The notes beneath the pieces are model-generated. The model had not been told where the DNA came from and made no database searches. It saw nothing but the letters and a program-made list of their open reading frames with translations. Shown here in pieces: positions 8,801-16,815 of a stretch of 64,000 nt of DNA. This DNA comes from CAYUHK01 sp964475165 (GTDB lineage Bacteria; Verrucomicrobiota; Kiritimatiellia; JAAZAB01). Location of the stretch: contig CAYYVN010000009.1 of assembly GCA_964475165.1 (NCBI GenBank), forward strand, positions 11,668 through 75,667, written 5' to 3'. A program made the position numbers and the translations under genes. Within the stretch, counting starts at the first letter, position 1, and the number at the start of each line of letters is the position of its first letter.

Positions 8801-9064
8801 CTAACGCACCAGGCCCAGAGTTCGCGCTCGATGAATGGCCTGTTTTAGTTGACGCTGTTGCTTTGCCGAGGTCCCACTGATGCGCCGCGGCATGATTTTA
8901 CCTTGCTCGGTCATGAATTTTTTCAACAGCTCATGGTCTTTGAAATCGATCTTATCGATGCCTTCCAGGTAACGGGAGCGTTTTTCCTCCGCGAAGAAGC
9001 CGAATTCGCGGCTGAATTTGCTTCTGGATTTGGCGCCGGATTTGGCGGATTTCCTGCGTTTCAC
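8801..9064 (-). CDS. rpsR: 30S ribosomal protein bS18
   Basis: S18, 87 residues, the S6 partner on the 30S platform. It carries the IDFKDHELLKKFMTEQGKI block and the RRISGTSAKQQRQLKQAI motif. It begins with GTG (9062-9064); the ATG two bases upstream leads straight into TGA, so it cannot be the start. AGAGGAG lies at good distance. The N-terminus is longer and more basic than in Escherichia coli, which is common in other phyla. It belongs to the rpsF-ssb-rpsR-rplI set. Confidence 0.95.
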   Translation of the reverse strand: MKRRKSAKSGAKSRSKFSREFGFFAEEKRSRYLEGIDKIDFKDHELLKKFMTEQGKIMPRRISGTSAKQQRQLKQAIHRARTLGLVR

Positions 9065-9112
9065 ATGGTTCTCCTCTGCTAAGGCTGCACTCTTGCACAG
9101 CGATTAATATTA

Positions 9113-9571
9113 TTAAAAAGGCAGATTATCGGTATCGGCTTTATCATCGCCGGCGGGCTCGGTCTCCAGCGGCTCAGGGGCGCTTTCCTCGGCCGGCGCC
9201 GATTCGCTGGCGCTGCTGGTTTCGGCCCCACTGCGGCGCGGGGCGCGATCCAGAAACTGAATGCGGCTGGCGCTGACGCGCAGGCGGCTGCGTTTTTCGC
9301 CGCTGGCTGTCTCCCATTGATCGTAGCGCAGGGAGCCTTCGATCAGCACCGCCGAGCCTTTCTTGAGGTATTCACCGGCGGTTTCCGCTTGGCGGCCCCA
9401 AGCTTCCACATTCACGAAACAGGTTTCTTCCTTGTTCTCGCCGCTGGGCGTTCGATATTTGCGGCTGATGGCCAGATTCAAGTCGGCCACGGCCTTGCCG
9501 GAAGGGATATAGCGGACCTCGGGGTCGCGCGTTAAGTTGCCGGCTAGAAAGACGCGATTCAAATCAGTCAT
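9113..9571 (-). CDS. ssb: Single-stranded DNA-binding protein SSB
   Basis: SSB coats single-stranded DNA in replication and repair. The 152 residues form an OB fold (about 1-110, with NRVFLAGNLTRDPEVRY and the WGRQAE motif), a disordered Ser/Ala/Glu-rich linker and the acidic tip ending DNLPF that recruits partner proteins. The tip is intact. It starts two bases after rpsF and precedes rpsR, so it sits inside a ribosomal-protein operon, as in many bacteria. Confidence 0.96.
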   Translation of the reverse strand: MTDLNRVFLAGNLTRDPEVRYIPSGKAVADLNLAISRKYRTPSGENKEETCFVNVEAWGRQAETAGEYLKKGSAVLIEGSLRYDQWETASGEKRSRLRVSASRIQFLDRAPRRSGAETSSASESAPAEESAPEPLETEPAGDDKADTDNLPF

Positions 9572-9573
9572 GG

Positions 9574-9921
9574 TTAGGCTCCTTTCTCGCTGAGCGCCGC
9601 GGCCTTGTCATCCGCCAGGGGGGCGGGCGCTTGAGCGGTCGGGGCGCGAAAGAATTGCGCGCGCAAAATATCCGGATTGAGCTTGAGCCGCTCGCGTAAC
9701 AGGGCCAGCTGAGCCGGCTGCAAGGTAAAGGTGATCAAGACATAGACTCCGGATTCTTTTTTGCGCAGCGGACGGGCGAAGGTGGCTCGGCCCATACGCG
9801 TCAGGGCCTCCACGCTGCCCTCCAGTTTGACGACTTCGGCGCGCAGCGCTTCGAGGGTTGCTTCCAGCGCCGCCTCATTACTGGGCGCGAACAAGATGAT
9901 CATGCCTTGATATTTTTTCAA
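9574..9921 (-). CDS. rpsF: 30S ribosomal protein bS6
   Basis: S6, 115 residues, with the ferredoxin-like fold and the GRATFARPLRKKESGVYVLITF region. The start appears to be TTG (9919-9921), because AGGAGGAAGG lies immediately upstream and because KKYQGMIIL matches the usual first strand of S6. An ATG six codons further in is possible but would shorten that strand. The tail after RAQFFRAP is Ala/Pro-rich and not conserved. A hairpin resembling the S6:S18 autoregulatory site lies just upstream (9935-9953). Confidence 0.92.
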   Translation of the reverse strand: MKKYQGMIILFAPSNEAALEATLEALRAEVVKLEGSVEALTRMGRATFARPLRKKESGVYVLITFTLQPAQLALLRERLKLNPDILRAQFFRAPTAQAPAPLADDKAAALSEKGA

Positions 9922-9934
9922 ACCTTCCTCCTCC

Positions 9935-9953
9935 AGCGGTTCTCGCCGCGGCT
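9935..9953 (-). promoter_or_regulatory. Candidate S6:S18-binding leader hairpin before rpsF
   Basis: On the minus strand the bases read AG-CCG-CGG-CGAGAA-CCG-CT. AG pairs with CT, CGG pairs with CCG, and an unpaired CCG bulges on the 5' side. A CCG bulge in a short hairpin upstream of rpsF is the hallmark of the known S6:S18 autoregulatory element, which mimics the S18 site on 16S rRNA. Here it lies between the pth stop and the rpsF ribosome-binding site. Confidence 0.5.
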
Positions 9954-9954
9954 T

Positions 9955-10539
9955 TCACTTAGCATTTTCCGTATAGGGCGCATTATAAACATTCATGGCT
10001 TCATCTACGCCCAGAGCAATAATAGATTCGGCTGCCTGCGCGGCCCGTTGGAGCATGGGCTCCATGGCCCGCCGCGCCGCCGCCGACCAGGGCGCCAGCA
10101 CATGGCTGGCCAAATCCAGGCCCGGTGCCTGGCGACCGATCCCCAGCCGGATACGGGAGAATCCTTCCCGACCCAAATGATCGATCAGCGACTGTAATCC
10201 CTTGTGCCCGCCGCTGCCACCTCTGGCCCGGATGCGCAGCTGCCCGACAGGCAGGTCGGCATCATCGGCGATCACCACCAAGTCCTGGCAATCCAGCCCT
10301 TTTTGGCGCAGGATCGCGGCCACCACCGGGCCGCTATTATTCATGAAGGCCAGGGGCTTAACCAACCATACCTGCTGGTCGCCCAGCCTGCTCTGAGCCA
10401 TTTGCGCCCCCAAACGCCAGCTGCGCCGTAGACGGCAAGCAGAGCGCTGTGCCAGGAGGTCGATCACCTCAAATCCGGCATTATGGGGCGTACGCGCATA
10501 TTGTCGGCCCGGATTGCCCAATCCTACGATCACCTTCAT
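9955..10539 (-). CDS. pth: Peptidyl-tRNA hydrolase
   Basis: Pth recycles peptidyl-tRNA released from stalled ribosomes. The 194 residues contain GLGNPG at the N-terminus, the catalytic His in TPHNAGF (about residue 19), FMNNSG, the DDADLP acid and the GGSGGHKGL loop. Every active-site residue I know for the family is present. It is first in the pth-rpsF-ssb-rpsR-rplI-dnaB run and has its own probable promoter (10635-10663) downstream of rplY, with which it is often paired. Confidence 0.96.
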   Translation of the reverse strand: MKVIVGLGNPGRQYARTPHNAGFEVIDLLAQRSACRLRRSWRLGAQMAQSRLGDQQVWLVKPLAFMNNSGPVVAAILRQKGLDCQDLVVIADDADLPVGQLRIRARGGSGGHKGLQSLIDHLGREGFSRIRLGIGRQAPGLDLASHVLAPWSAAARRAMEPMLQRAAQAAESIIALGVDEAMNVYNAPYTENAK

Positions 10540-10634
10540 AAATTTTCAGGCAACCAACTTCCCTTATCGATTTTAACGGCTTGGACCGGTTGCTCACGCC
10601 GCCGGGCGCCAGCAACCAGCCTGAACCCTTAGGC

Positions 10635-10663
10635 AGTGTAGTGCTAAGGGCAGGATGGCACAA
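10635..10663 (-). promoter_or_regulatory. Probable sigma-70 promoter for the pth-rpsF-ssb group
   Basis: Minus strand TTGTGC (10663-10658), 17 bases, TACACT (10640-10635). The 160-base gap between rplY and pth also holds two hairpins on this strand: a CCTTAG/CTAAGG stem overlapping the promoter, and a seven-base GGTTGCT/AGCAACC stem in the leader. Confidence 0.4.
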
Positions 10664-10699
10664 GGCCTTTTTGTGGGGCGCGTATAAGAGGAGTGCTCG

Positions 10700-11470
10700 C
10701 TAAGCTTTAGCGCTCTTATCCTTGCCTTTTTCCTTGGCGGTCGGAGATTTTTCCTTGGCGCCGGCAGCTTTGGGTTCCTTCTCTTTATCTTCTTTGGCTT
10801 CGCTGTCGGCGGCCGCTTCCGTTTCTTTTTCGGCGCCAATAACTTCCGGTTCAGCGGCGCTGGCGGCCTCTTCGGCGGCCGCTTCCTCTTCCGCCGCCGG
10901 CAACTGGACTGAGGCCAGGGCAATATCGCCAGGGGTCAGCAGGGTGAACTTGGCATCCAGCTGCAAATCGCGCACGAAGAGGCTCTCGCCCACATTCAAA
11001 GCGCTAACATCCAGCATGAAGGTCTTCACGATGTCGCCCGGCAGACATTCCACTTCCACCGCTCGCAGCAGATGTTCCAGCACACCGCCCTGCTGACTGA
11101 CGCCCACCGGCTCGCCCACGAGGGTGATGGTCACGGCCAGGCGCAGTTTCTGGGTCATGGAGATTTCCTGAAAATCAGCGTGCAAGGCATCCGCGCCGAT
11201 GTGATCGCGCTGGATTTCCTTGAGCAGCACTTTGCGCTCGCCTTCCGTCGCGATATCCAGATCCAAAACCAGGTTCTGGGAGCCATGCTGGCGAATCAGC
11301 AGCTCGAAGCCATGCCGATTGACCTGCAGCGGCCGGGCTTGTCCCCGAGTATCGTAGACGATACAGGGCAGCCAGCCTTGCTGGCGCAGGCGCCGGACGC
11401 GGTGGGAGCCAATTATGGTGCGGGCTGAAGCCGCCAATTTAATGGATTCAGATGCGATATGTTTGATCAT
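10700..11470 (-). CDS. rplY: 50S ribosomal protein bL25, CTC/TL5 long form
   Basis: L25 binds 5S rRNA; the long form adds a second beta domain. The 256 residues comprise the L25 domain (about 1-95, ending LLKEIQRDHIGADALHADF), the TL5 C-terminal domain (about 98-190, with GEPVGVSQQGGVLEH and the GDIVKTFMLDVSALNVGES block) and a tail of about 65 residues made almost entirely of Ala, Glu and Lys. The low-complexity tail is longer than usual. It lies 21 bases after prs and before pth; the prs-rplY-pth order is widespread. Confidence 0.94.
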   Translation of the reverse strand: MIKHIASESIKLAASARTIIGSHRVRRLRQQGWLPCIVYDTRGQARPLQVNRHGFELLIRQHGSQNLVLDLDIATEGERKVLLKEIQRDHIGADALHADFQEISMTQKLRLAVTITLVGEPVGVSQQGGVLEHLLRAVEVECLPGDIVKTFMLDVSALNVGESLFVRDLQLDAKFTLLTPGDIALASVQLPAAEEEAAAEEAASAAEPEVIGAEKETEAAADSEAKEDKEKEPKAAGAKEKSPTAKEKGKDKSAKA

Positions 11471-11491
11471 GGATGCCTGCTTTCTCTAACA

Positions 11492-12421
11492 CTAGATTTC
11501 GAACAAGGATGATACCGATTGATTGCTGTGGATACGGCGAATAGCCTCAGCCAGCAGATCGGCTACCGATAAAACCTTCATCGGGGCCGGGCCATCGGGC
11601 ACGCGCAGCGGAACACTATCCGTGACGATGAACTCGCGAATGGCAGCGCTGCTCAGGCGCTCAAAAGCCTCGGGGATCAAAACCGCATGGGTGACCGCCG
11701 CGTAAATGTCTTGGGCGCCTTTTTGCTTTAATAGCTCGGCGGCCGCCTGCAGGGTGCCACCGGTGGTCACGAGATCATCCACCATGATGGCTGTCCGCCC
11801 GGCAACATCGCCGACCATTTGATAACTTTCCACCGAGCGCGGGCTGGTGCGTTGCTTGGCGACAATGGCCAATCCGGAATTGAGCATGCGCGAATAAGCA
11901 TAGGCCATTTTCATGCCGCCGGGATCGGGCGCCACGACCACCGCATTGGAGATCTTTTTTTCGCGCAGATATTTTACCATGACCGGGGCCGCACACAGAT
12001 GATCCACGGGGATATCAAAAAAGCCCTGAATTTGCTGGGCGTGCAGGTCCATGGTCAATAGGCGATGGGCGCCGGCGGCCACCAACAGATTGGCCACCAG
12101 TTTGGCGGTAATCGGCACGCGCGGCTGATCCTTACGGTCCTGGCGGCCGTAGCCATAAAAGGGCATCACGGCCGTGATGCGCGCGGCCGAAGAGCGGCGC
12201 AGGGCGTCAATCACGATCAGCAGCTCCATGAGGTGCTCGTTGGGCGGATAGCAAACGGGTTGAATCACGAAGACATCGCTGCCGCGAATGTTTTCCAAGA
12301 CCTTGACGGAAGTTTCACCATCCGGAAAGCGCGTGATTTGAATGGCGCCCAGGGGGACATCCAGATTACGGACGATGCCGGCCGCCAGTTTGGGATTCGC
12401 GTTGCCTGTAAAAACTTTCAT
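11492..12421 (-). CDS. prs: Ribose-phosphate pyrophosphokinase
   Basis: Prs makes PRPP from ribose 5-phosphate and ATP, feeding purine, pyrimidine, histidine and tryptophan synthesis. The 309 residues carry RFPDGET, the flexible-loop PFYGYGRQDRKD, the DLHAQQIQGFF catalytic motif and the PRPP loop VDDLVTTGGTL. The length and all motifs fit the class I enzyme. It follows tRNA-Gln by about 26 bases and precedes rplY. purN and hisG in this window use its pathway product. Confidence 0.97.
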   Translation of the reverse strand: MKVFTGNANPKLAAGIVRNLDVPLGAIQITRFPDGETSVKVLENIRGSDVFVIQPVCYPPNEHLMELLIVIDALRRSSAARITAVMPFYGYGRQDRKDQPRVPITAKLVANLLVAAGAHRLLTMDLHAQQIQGFFDIPVDHLCAAPVMVKYLREKKISNAVVVAPDPGGMKMAYAYSRMLNSGLAIVAKQRTSPRSVESYQMVGDVAGRTAIMVDDLVTTGGTLQAAAELLKQKGAQDIYAAVTHAVLIPEAFERLSSAAIREFIVTDSVPLRVPDGPAPMKVLSVADLLAEAIRRIHSNQSVSSLFEI

Positions 12422-12447
12422 ATGCTCTTCTCTCTTATTGATGGGCG

Positions 12448-12518
12448 TTGCCCGACCAGGACTTGAACCTGGACTCTGGCCTCCAAAGGGCCGTGTGCTA
12501 CCATTACACCATCGGGCA
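12448..12518 (-). tRNA. tRNA-Gln (anticodon TTG)
   Basis: A complete cloverleaf on the minus strand, 71 nt without CCA. The acceptor arm TGCCCGA/TCGGGCA has the U1-A72 pair typical of tRNA-Gln. The D-loop is AATGGTAG-like, the anticodon loop CTTTGGA reads anticodon TTG, and the T-arm contains GGTTCAAGTCC. No CCA is encoded. It sits between ispE and prs. Confidence 0.95.
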
Positions 12519-12606
12519 ATCCGGTTGCCAAGCGCTTACGCGCCACGGCTCCCGCGCGGTTATGCCCTGACCCCAGCCAGGCCGCCGCCCGGGGCCGCAC
12601 GCCGAC

Positions 12607-13524
12607 TTACGCCTCGGCCGCCGCCGCCCCGGCCGGGATGACGCGCATCCATAACGGGCAACCCAAGGCAGCGCGCACCCGCGCGGCCAGTTCATAGCCC
12701 TGGGCGCGCGTAGAGACCAGCGCAAAGAGCGTTGGTCCCGTGCCGGATAACAATACCCCTTTGGCCTTTAATTGTGCAAGCTCCTTATGCATGAGCTTGA
12801 GCAGGGGATATTTCTGAAAAACTGTTTTTTGCAGGGCATTGAAGAGCCCCGCGGCGATGAGCTCCAGAGATCCTTCCTCCAATCCGCGCAAAATCGACGC
12901 GAATCTAGCTGGCGGCGCAGGAGAAGTCAAGTCCTCCGTGTAGCGCGTATAAATATCGCCGGTGCTGATACCGAAGCCGGGATTGATCAGTAAGAACCAG
13001 AGTCTCTTGCGGCCCAGCCGCAGCGGCCGAATGCGTTCCCCGCGCCCATTCATCTCCAGGGCGCCGCCATGTACCAAGGCTGGAATATCGCAGCCCAGGC
13101 GCGCGCCAATGGCCATCAGTTCTTTTTGTGTTAGGCCCGTATCCCAGAGCCTGTTCAAGCCCACTAAGACCGCCGCGGCATCGGCACTGCCCCCGCCCAT
13201 GCCTCCGGCAATCGGAATGTTTTTTTTCAAAAAGATCCGTGCCCCACGCCGATAACCGGTCATGGTTTTTAAGAGATGTGCGGCCCGCCCCGCCAGGTTG
13301 TTTTCCAGTGATCCCATGCTGATGGGCCAGGGGATACCCCGAAAACGCGTGGGGTTTTGGGTGAGGACTTCGATAGCGCCCGGGCCCTGCTCCAGCACGA
13401 GTTGATCATAAAGCGCCAGCGGTAGCAGCAGGCTCTTGATATTATGATAGCCATCGGCCCGCTTGCGCAGCACATCCAGATATAAATTGATTTTAGCCGG
13501 AGCTCTAACCTCTAATCTTTTCAT
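12607..13524 (-). CDS. ispE: 4-diphosphocytidyl-2-C-methyl-D-erythritol kinase IspE
   Basis: IspE is the GHMP kinase of the non-mevalonate isoprenoid pathway. The 305 residues show APAKINLYLDVL with the catalytic-region Lys, RADGYHNI, the ATP loop PIAGGMGGGSADAAA and the third GHMP motif LSGTGPTLFAL. That last motif usually reads SGSG or SGTG followed by Gly/Ser, so the Pro here is slightly unusual. It is the first gene of the long minus-strand block, with its own promoter at 13558-13586; tRNA-Gln and prs follow. Confidence 0.94.
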   Translation of the reverse strand: MKRLEVRAPAKINLYLDVLRKRADGYHNIKSLLLPLALYDQLVLEQGPGAIEVLTQNPTRFRGIPWPISMGSLENNLAGRAAHLLKTMTGYRRGARIFLKKNIPIAGGMGGGSADAAAVLVGLNRLWDTGLTQKELMAIGARLGCDIPALVHGGALEMNGRGERIRPLRLGRKRLWFLLINPGFGISTGDIYTRYTEDLTSPAPPARFASILRGLEEGSLELIAAGLFNALQKTVFQKYPLLKLMHKELAQLKAKGVLLSGTGPTLFALVSTRAQGYELAARVRAALGCPLWMRVIPAGAAAAEA

Positions 13525-13557
13525 GATCGCTTACCGCCTTTAATGGTTGCCGACGGT

Positions 13558-13586
13558 TTTATCCGCCAGAAAATCCTAAAAGTCAA
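13558..13586 (-). promoter_or_regulatory. Sigma-70 promoter for ispE
   Basis: Minus strand TTGACT (13586-13581), 17-base spacer, GATAAA (13563-13558). The predicted start is about 27 bases before the ispE ATG. Confidence 0.55.
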
Positions 13587-13742
13587 ACAGGAAAATAGCG
13601 CTCTGGCTATCAGGCGCCGTTGGTTGGCGGCGCATAATCTTAGGATGATCAGGGCTGTGCAGCTTCTTGGCATGATCCCTGCTCTATAAGATATAGGGAG
13701 CTCCCTGCTCAGCCGCTGGTGTTGCTCTTTGAAAAATGTCTC

Positions 13743-13883
13743 AAAAAAAATACCCTGCCTGGTGCGTGCTGCGCGCCTCACGACTCATCCCCATTACGAT
13801 TAACGAGAGGCTCTCTGAGCCTGATCTTGTTATCAGGGAAACGAGCCCGGCGTAGCCACGGCTTGGTGGGGTATTTTTTTTTT
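13743..13883. ncRNA. Candidate structured RNA bounded by complementary A- and T-runs
   Basis: The 13 bases AAAAAAAATACCC (13743-13755) are the exact reverse complement of 13869-13881, and the T-run extends to 13883. Inward, TGCC/GGTG (with wobbles) continues the stem. After an internal loop, CGTGCTGCG (13765-13773) pairs with 13851-13860, leaving one bulged base. The interior holds perfect small hairpins, AGGCTC-TCT-GAGCCT (13808-13822) and CCTGAT/ATCAGG. A long imperfect rod of this size resembles 6S or SRP-type RNAs, but I recognise no family consensus and cannot fix the strand. A weak plus-strand promoter (TTGAAA, 16 bases, TACCCT, 13729-13756) exists. Confidence 0.4.
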
Positions 13884-13970
13884 GGACAGCCAAGCGCCCT
13901 TTTGTCTATCAATTTATAAAAAATGCGAAGAATATGGGCTACTGCTTGGTGGATTGCAGCTGAATCTTGA

Positions 13971-13998
13971 TTGACGAGTGTTATTGGCCGCTTATTAT
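13971..13998 (+). promoter_or_regulatory. Sigma-70 promoter for the ArnT-like/PIG-L/flippase operon
   Basis: TTGACG, 16-base spacer, TATTAT; both hexamers match the consensus at five of six positions. The predicted transcript begins near 14005, leaving a leader of about 140 bases before the ATG at 14145. Confidence 0.6.
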
Positions 13999-14144
13999 TT
14001 CCGGCCAGCCCTTGATCAAGGATCCAGTTTGTTGGCCAACGGCAGGGCTGAGCGCGCGGCCGCGCGGTGTTGAGACGGGTGCCGCGCCCTTGCTTGCTGA
14101 GAGCAGTCCAGTACAATCTGGCTGGTAAGGAAGTTGAGCAGACG

Positions 14145-15887
14145 ATGTTCGAGCCTTTGGATAAGGATCAGATGCGCAAAGCCGGCTGCGGGGCTGGTGT
14201 GCCGCGCGGCTGGCTGATCTCGGCCTGGGTGCTGCTGGGGTTGGCTTACGCGCTTATGCTCTTTCAGCGCGGGCTGATCGACCCGGATGAGGGACGCTAT
14301 GCTGAGATTGCTCGCGAAATGGTGGCTGACGGCGCCTGGCAGGAAATGCGTTTGCTGGGCTATCGCTATTATGAAAAGCCGCCCTTCACTTACTGGGTGA
14401 CGGCTCTGGCCATCGCCGGCTGGGGGGCGCACGATTGGGCGGTGCGCGTTCCCCTGCTAGGCAACCTTATCTTGATCTTGGGATTGTTTTATGGCTTGGC
14501 TCGGCGGCATTGGTCGCCGGCCGTCGCGCGCATTGCTCTGCTGGTCTTGGCAAGCCTGGCGGTGTTTTTTGTGGGCTCATCTCTGCTGCTGACCGATGGT
14601 TTTCTGGTCTGGTGGATTAGCCTGACTTGCGTTTTGCTCTATCGCGCATTTCAGCCGGCTATCCCGGCTGGTCAACAACGCCTCTGGCTATCCGGGGCCG
14701 CCTGTGCGGCGGCCTTGGGATTTTTAACCAAGGGTGCGGTAGCGGTGGTATTGCCGGCGCTGATTATCCTGGTCTGGTTATTAGAGGAGGGGCGCGCGCG
14801 GGCTTTGATGACTCCAGCGCTGCTCCTGGCGTTGCTCATCCTGGCGGGGCTCTTAAGCCCTTCACTCCTGTGGATTGAGCGCCATAATCCTGGCTTCTGG
14901 CAGGCTTTTGTTTTCGATGAGCATATCGGGCGCTTCCTGGGGAGCCGTATAACGCAATTGCATGCTGAGCCCAGCTGGTTTTTCCTGGCTCTCTTGCCGC
15001 TCTTGCTTTTGCCTTGGAGCCTCTTTGGAGTGCGCGCTCTGCGCTGGAGTTTTTGGCAGCGCGCTTGGCAGACGGATCCGCTCACGCGTTTTCTGTTGAT
15101 CTGGAGCTTGGTGGTACTGATCTTTTTTTCGCTGAGCACCGGTAAGCTGATTTCCTATATCCTGCCGGCCGTTCCTCCGCTGGGGCTGCTGCTGGGACGC
15201 TGGGGGCTTGCTCAACCGCGGACTGCTGAAGGGCTCGATAACCGGCTGTGGTATCTGGGCTGGTTTGGCGTATGGCTGATGGTCTTGGGGGTTATCCTGC
15301 TGCTGCTATTGAGCGCCTTGCACCTGGCGCCGGCCTGGTTGCACCCCATCAAACTTTCCGGCTTGGCCTGGCTGGCGCCTTTGGGGCTGGCTATATTGCT
15401 GGTGCTGTGGCGGCGGGCCTGGCGGCACGGCGGCGGCGCCTTCTTGCTGAGCGCCACGCTCTTCAGCACGGCCGCCCTGCTGCTTTCGCCGCTGGCCGGC
15501 CGCGACTTTCATCTTTTATTGCACACCAATTCCGCCAATGTTTATCAAGCTTTGGCCGCTGAACTGCAGGCCGAGGATCAGGTGGTGGTGTTTGGGAAAT
15601 ATCGGCCCTCGCTGCCCTTTTATCTGCGGCGTCCGGTGTATTTTTGCTATGGCATGAATGAGCTGCGTCCGGGTATTCTGCGTGAGCGTCAGCGCCCCGG
15701 ATATCTCTGGACGCGCCAGGCTATTCACCACTTAATCAGCCTCACGCCCGGGCGCGTCTATGCTCTGGTGGATAGTCAGGATTATCAGCCTAAATTTCTG
15801 CCCTTGCAATTGAACTTTCGAGCGACAGCTTTGGCGGGCGATGCTCACACCTTGATCCTGGAATTGCTGAGCGCGCCGGCGGATTAA
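14145..15887 (+). CDS. ArnT/PMT-family membrane glycosyltransferase
   Basis: A 580-residue inner-membrane protein with a short cytoplasmic N-terminus, roughly ten or more hydrophobic segments and a soluble C-terminal domain (about 465-580). The first loop has IDPDEGRYAEIAREM, the acidic catalytic motif of the GT-C superfamily that includes ArnT, and YYEKPPFTYW follows. Such enzymes move a sugar (aminoarabinose in ArnT) from a polyprenyl phosphate donor to lipid A, protein or another acceptor at the periplasmic face. The ATG at 14145 is preceded by AAGGAAG. A PIG-L deacetylase and a flippase follow on the same strand, suggesting one surface-glycan pathway. The exact sugar and acceptor are unknown. 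Confidence 0.8.
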   Translation: MFEPLDKDQMRKAGCGAGVPRGWLISAWVLLGLAYALMLFQRGLIDPDEGRYAEIAREMVADGAWQEMRLLGYRYYEKPPFTYWVTALAIAGWGAHDWAVRVPLLGNLILILGLFYGLARRHWSPAVARIALLVLASLAVFFVGSSLLLTDGFLVWWISLTCVLLYRAFQPAIPAGQQRLWLSGAACAAALGFLTKGAVAVVLPALIILVWLLEEGRARALMTPALLLALLILAGLLSPSLLWIERHNPGFWQAFVFDEHIGRFLGSRITQLHAEPSWFFLALLPLLLLPWSLFGVRALRWSFWQRAWQTDPLTRFLLIWSLVVLIFFSLSTGKLISYILPAVPPLGLLLGRWGLAQPRTAEGLDNRLWYLGWFGVWLMVLGVILLLLLSALHLAPAWLHPIKLSGLAWLAPLGLAILLVLWRRAWRHGGGAFLLSATLFSTAALLLSPLAGRDFHLLLHTNSANVYQALAAELQAEDQVVVFGKYRPSLPFYLRRPVYFCYGMNELRPGILRERQRPGYLWTRQAIHHLISLTPGRVYALVDSQDYQPKFLPLQLNFRATALAGDAHTLILELLSAPAD

Positions 15888-15949
15888 GCTTGCCTTTGGG
15901 TTAGAGATGTGTTTCCATCCGCATGCAGTGGGCCGGAGAAGCTGATTTC

Positions 15950-16804
15950 ATGAATAATCCTTATCATAAATTTGTGGCTGACTACGCCCGCCTCTTGAAA
16001 GAGGCCGAGAGTTATCCTGTGGGCCATGGGGCCATTGAGCCGCGCGGCACTCTGCCGGCGGATGCCCCTGCGGTTTTAATCTTTGCGCCGCATCCGGATG
16101 ATGAATGCTTGATTGGCGCCTTGCCCCTGCGCCTCTTACGCGAGATGAAGATGAAGGTGATCGATGTGGCTGTGACCCTGGGGAGCCGCAAGGATCGTCA
16201 GACCGAGCGCTGGGACGAATTACGCCAGGCTTGCGCCTATCTGGGGTTCGGCGTGCTGACCGTCGGCGAGCGCGGTTTGGATAAAATCAATCCGACCACT
16301 CGTTCCCAAAGCCCGGAGATCTGGCAGGCAGCGGTGCAGCAGGTGGCCGGTATCTTGGAGCAATATCAGCCGCGCGTGATTTTTGCTCCGCATGCCAAGG
16401 ATTGGCACAGCACGCATATTGGCACGCATTATCTGGTTCAGGACGCCCTCAAGCTTATGGATCCGACCTTTTGTTGTTGGGTTTGCGAAACGGAATTTTG
16501 GGCGCCGCTATCCAATCCTAACTTGATGGTGGAAGTGAGCGTGGCCGATTTGGCCGATCTGGTGGCGGCCATTTCTTTTCATGTGGGGGAGGTGCGCCGC
16601 AACCCTTATCACTTGCGTCTGCCGGCCTGGATGCAGGATAATGTGCGCCGCGGCGGCGAGCTGGTGGGCGGCCAGGGCGCCGATGTCCCGGCCTTTGGGT
16701 TCGCCACCCTCTATCGGCTTAAGAAATGGGCCAAACGCCGCTCCACTGAGACCGGCAGCAAGTTAGTTTCTTGTAACGACTCTCTCGCCGAACTCTTCGG
16801 CTGA
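15950..16804 (+). CDS. PIG-L/LmbE family N-deacetylase
   Basis: Zinc-dependent deacetylase family acting on N-acetylglucosaminyl lipids or related conjugates. The 284 residues contain the metal-binding motif FAPHPDDE (about residue 45) and a later His in KDWHSTHIGTHY. I chose the ATG at 15950 with GGAGAAG upstream; an earlier in-frame ATG at 15923 lacks a site. It follows the ArnT-like gene by 62 bases and precedes a flippase by 11, so it may deacetylate a sugar intermediate before or after transfer. Substrate is inference only. The C-terminal 25 residues are Lys/Ser-rich and not conserved. Confidence 0.8.
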   Translation: MNNPYHKFVADYARLLKEAESYPVGHGAIEPRGTLPADAPAVLIFAPHPDDECLIGALPLRLLREMKMKVIDVAVTLGSRKDRQTERWDELRQACAYLGFGVLTVGERGLDKINPTTRSQSPEIWQAAVQQVAGILEQYQPRVIFAPHAKDWHSTHIGTHYLVQDALKLMDPTFCCWVCETEFWAPLSNPNLMVEVSVADLADLVAAISFHVGEVRRNPYHLRLPAWMQDNVRRGGELVGGQGADVPAFGFATLYRLKKWAKRRSTETGSKLVSCNDSLAELFG

Positions 16805-16815
16805 TAGCGGTTACT

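Larger units (their letters stand above)
13525..14144. other. Divergent intergenic region between ispE and the ArnT-like gene
   Basis: No convincing protein gene lies in these 620 bases. The region holds an ispE promoter (minus), an arnT promoter (plus), a 12-base perfect palindrome AGGGAGCTCCCT at 13695-13706 and a candidate structured RNA at 13743-13883. The open frames here are short, differ in composition from real genes and lack ribosome-binding sites. Confidence 0.6.

Noticed and set aside
13743..13883. Simple bidirectional terminator
   Set aside because: The flanking genes diverge, so none ends here, and the loop of more than 100 bases is far too long for a terminator hairpin.
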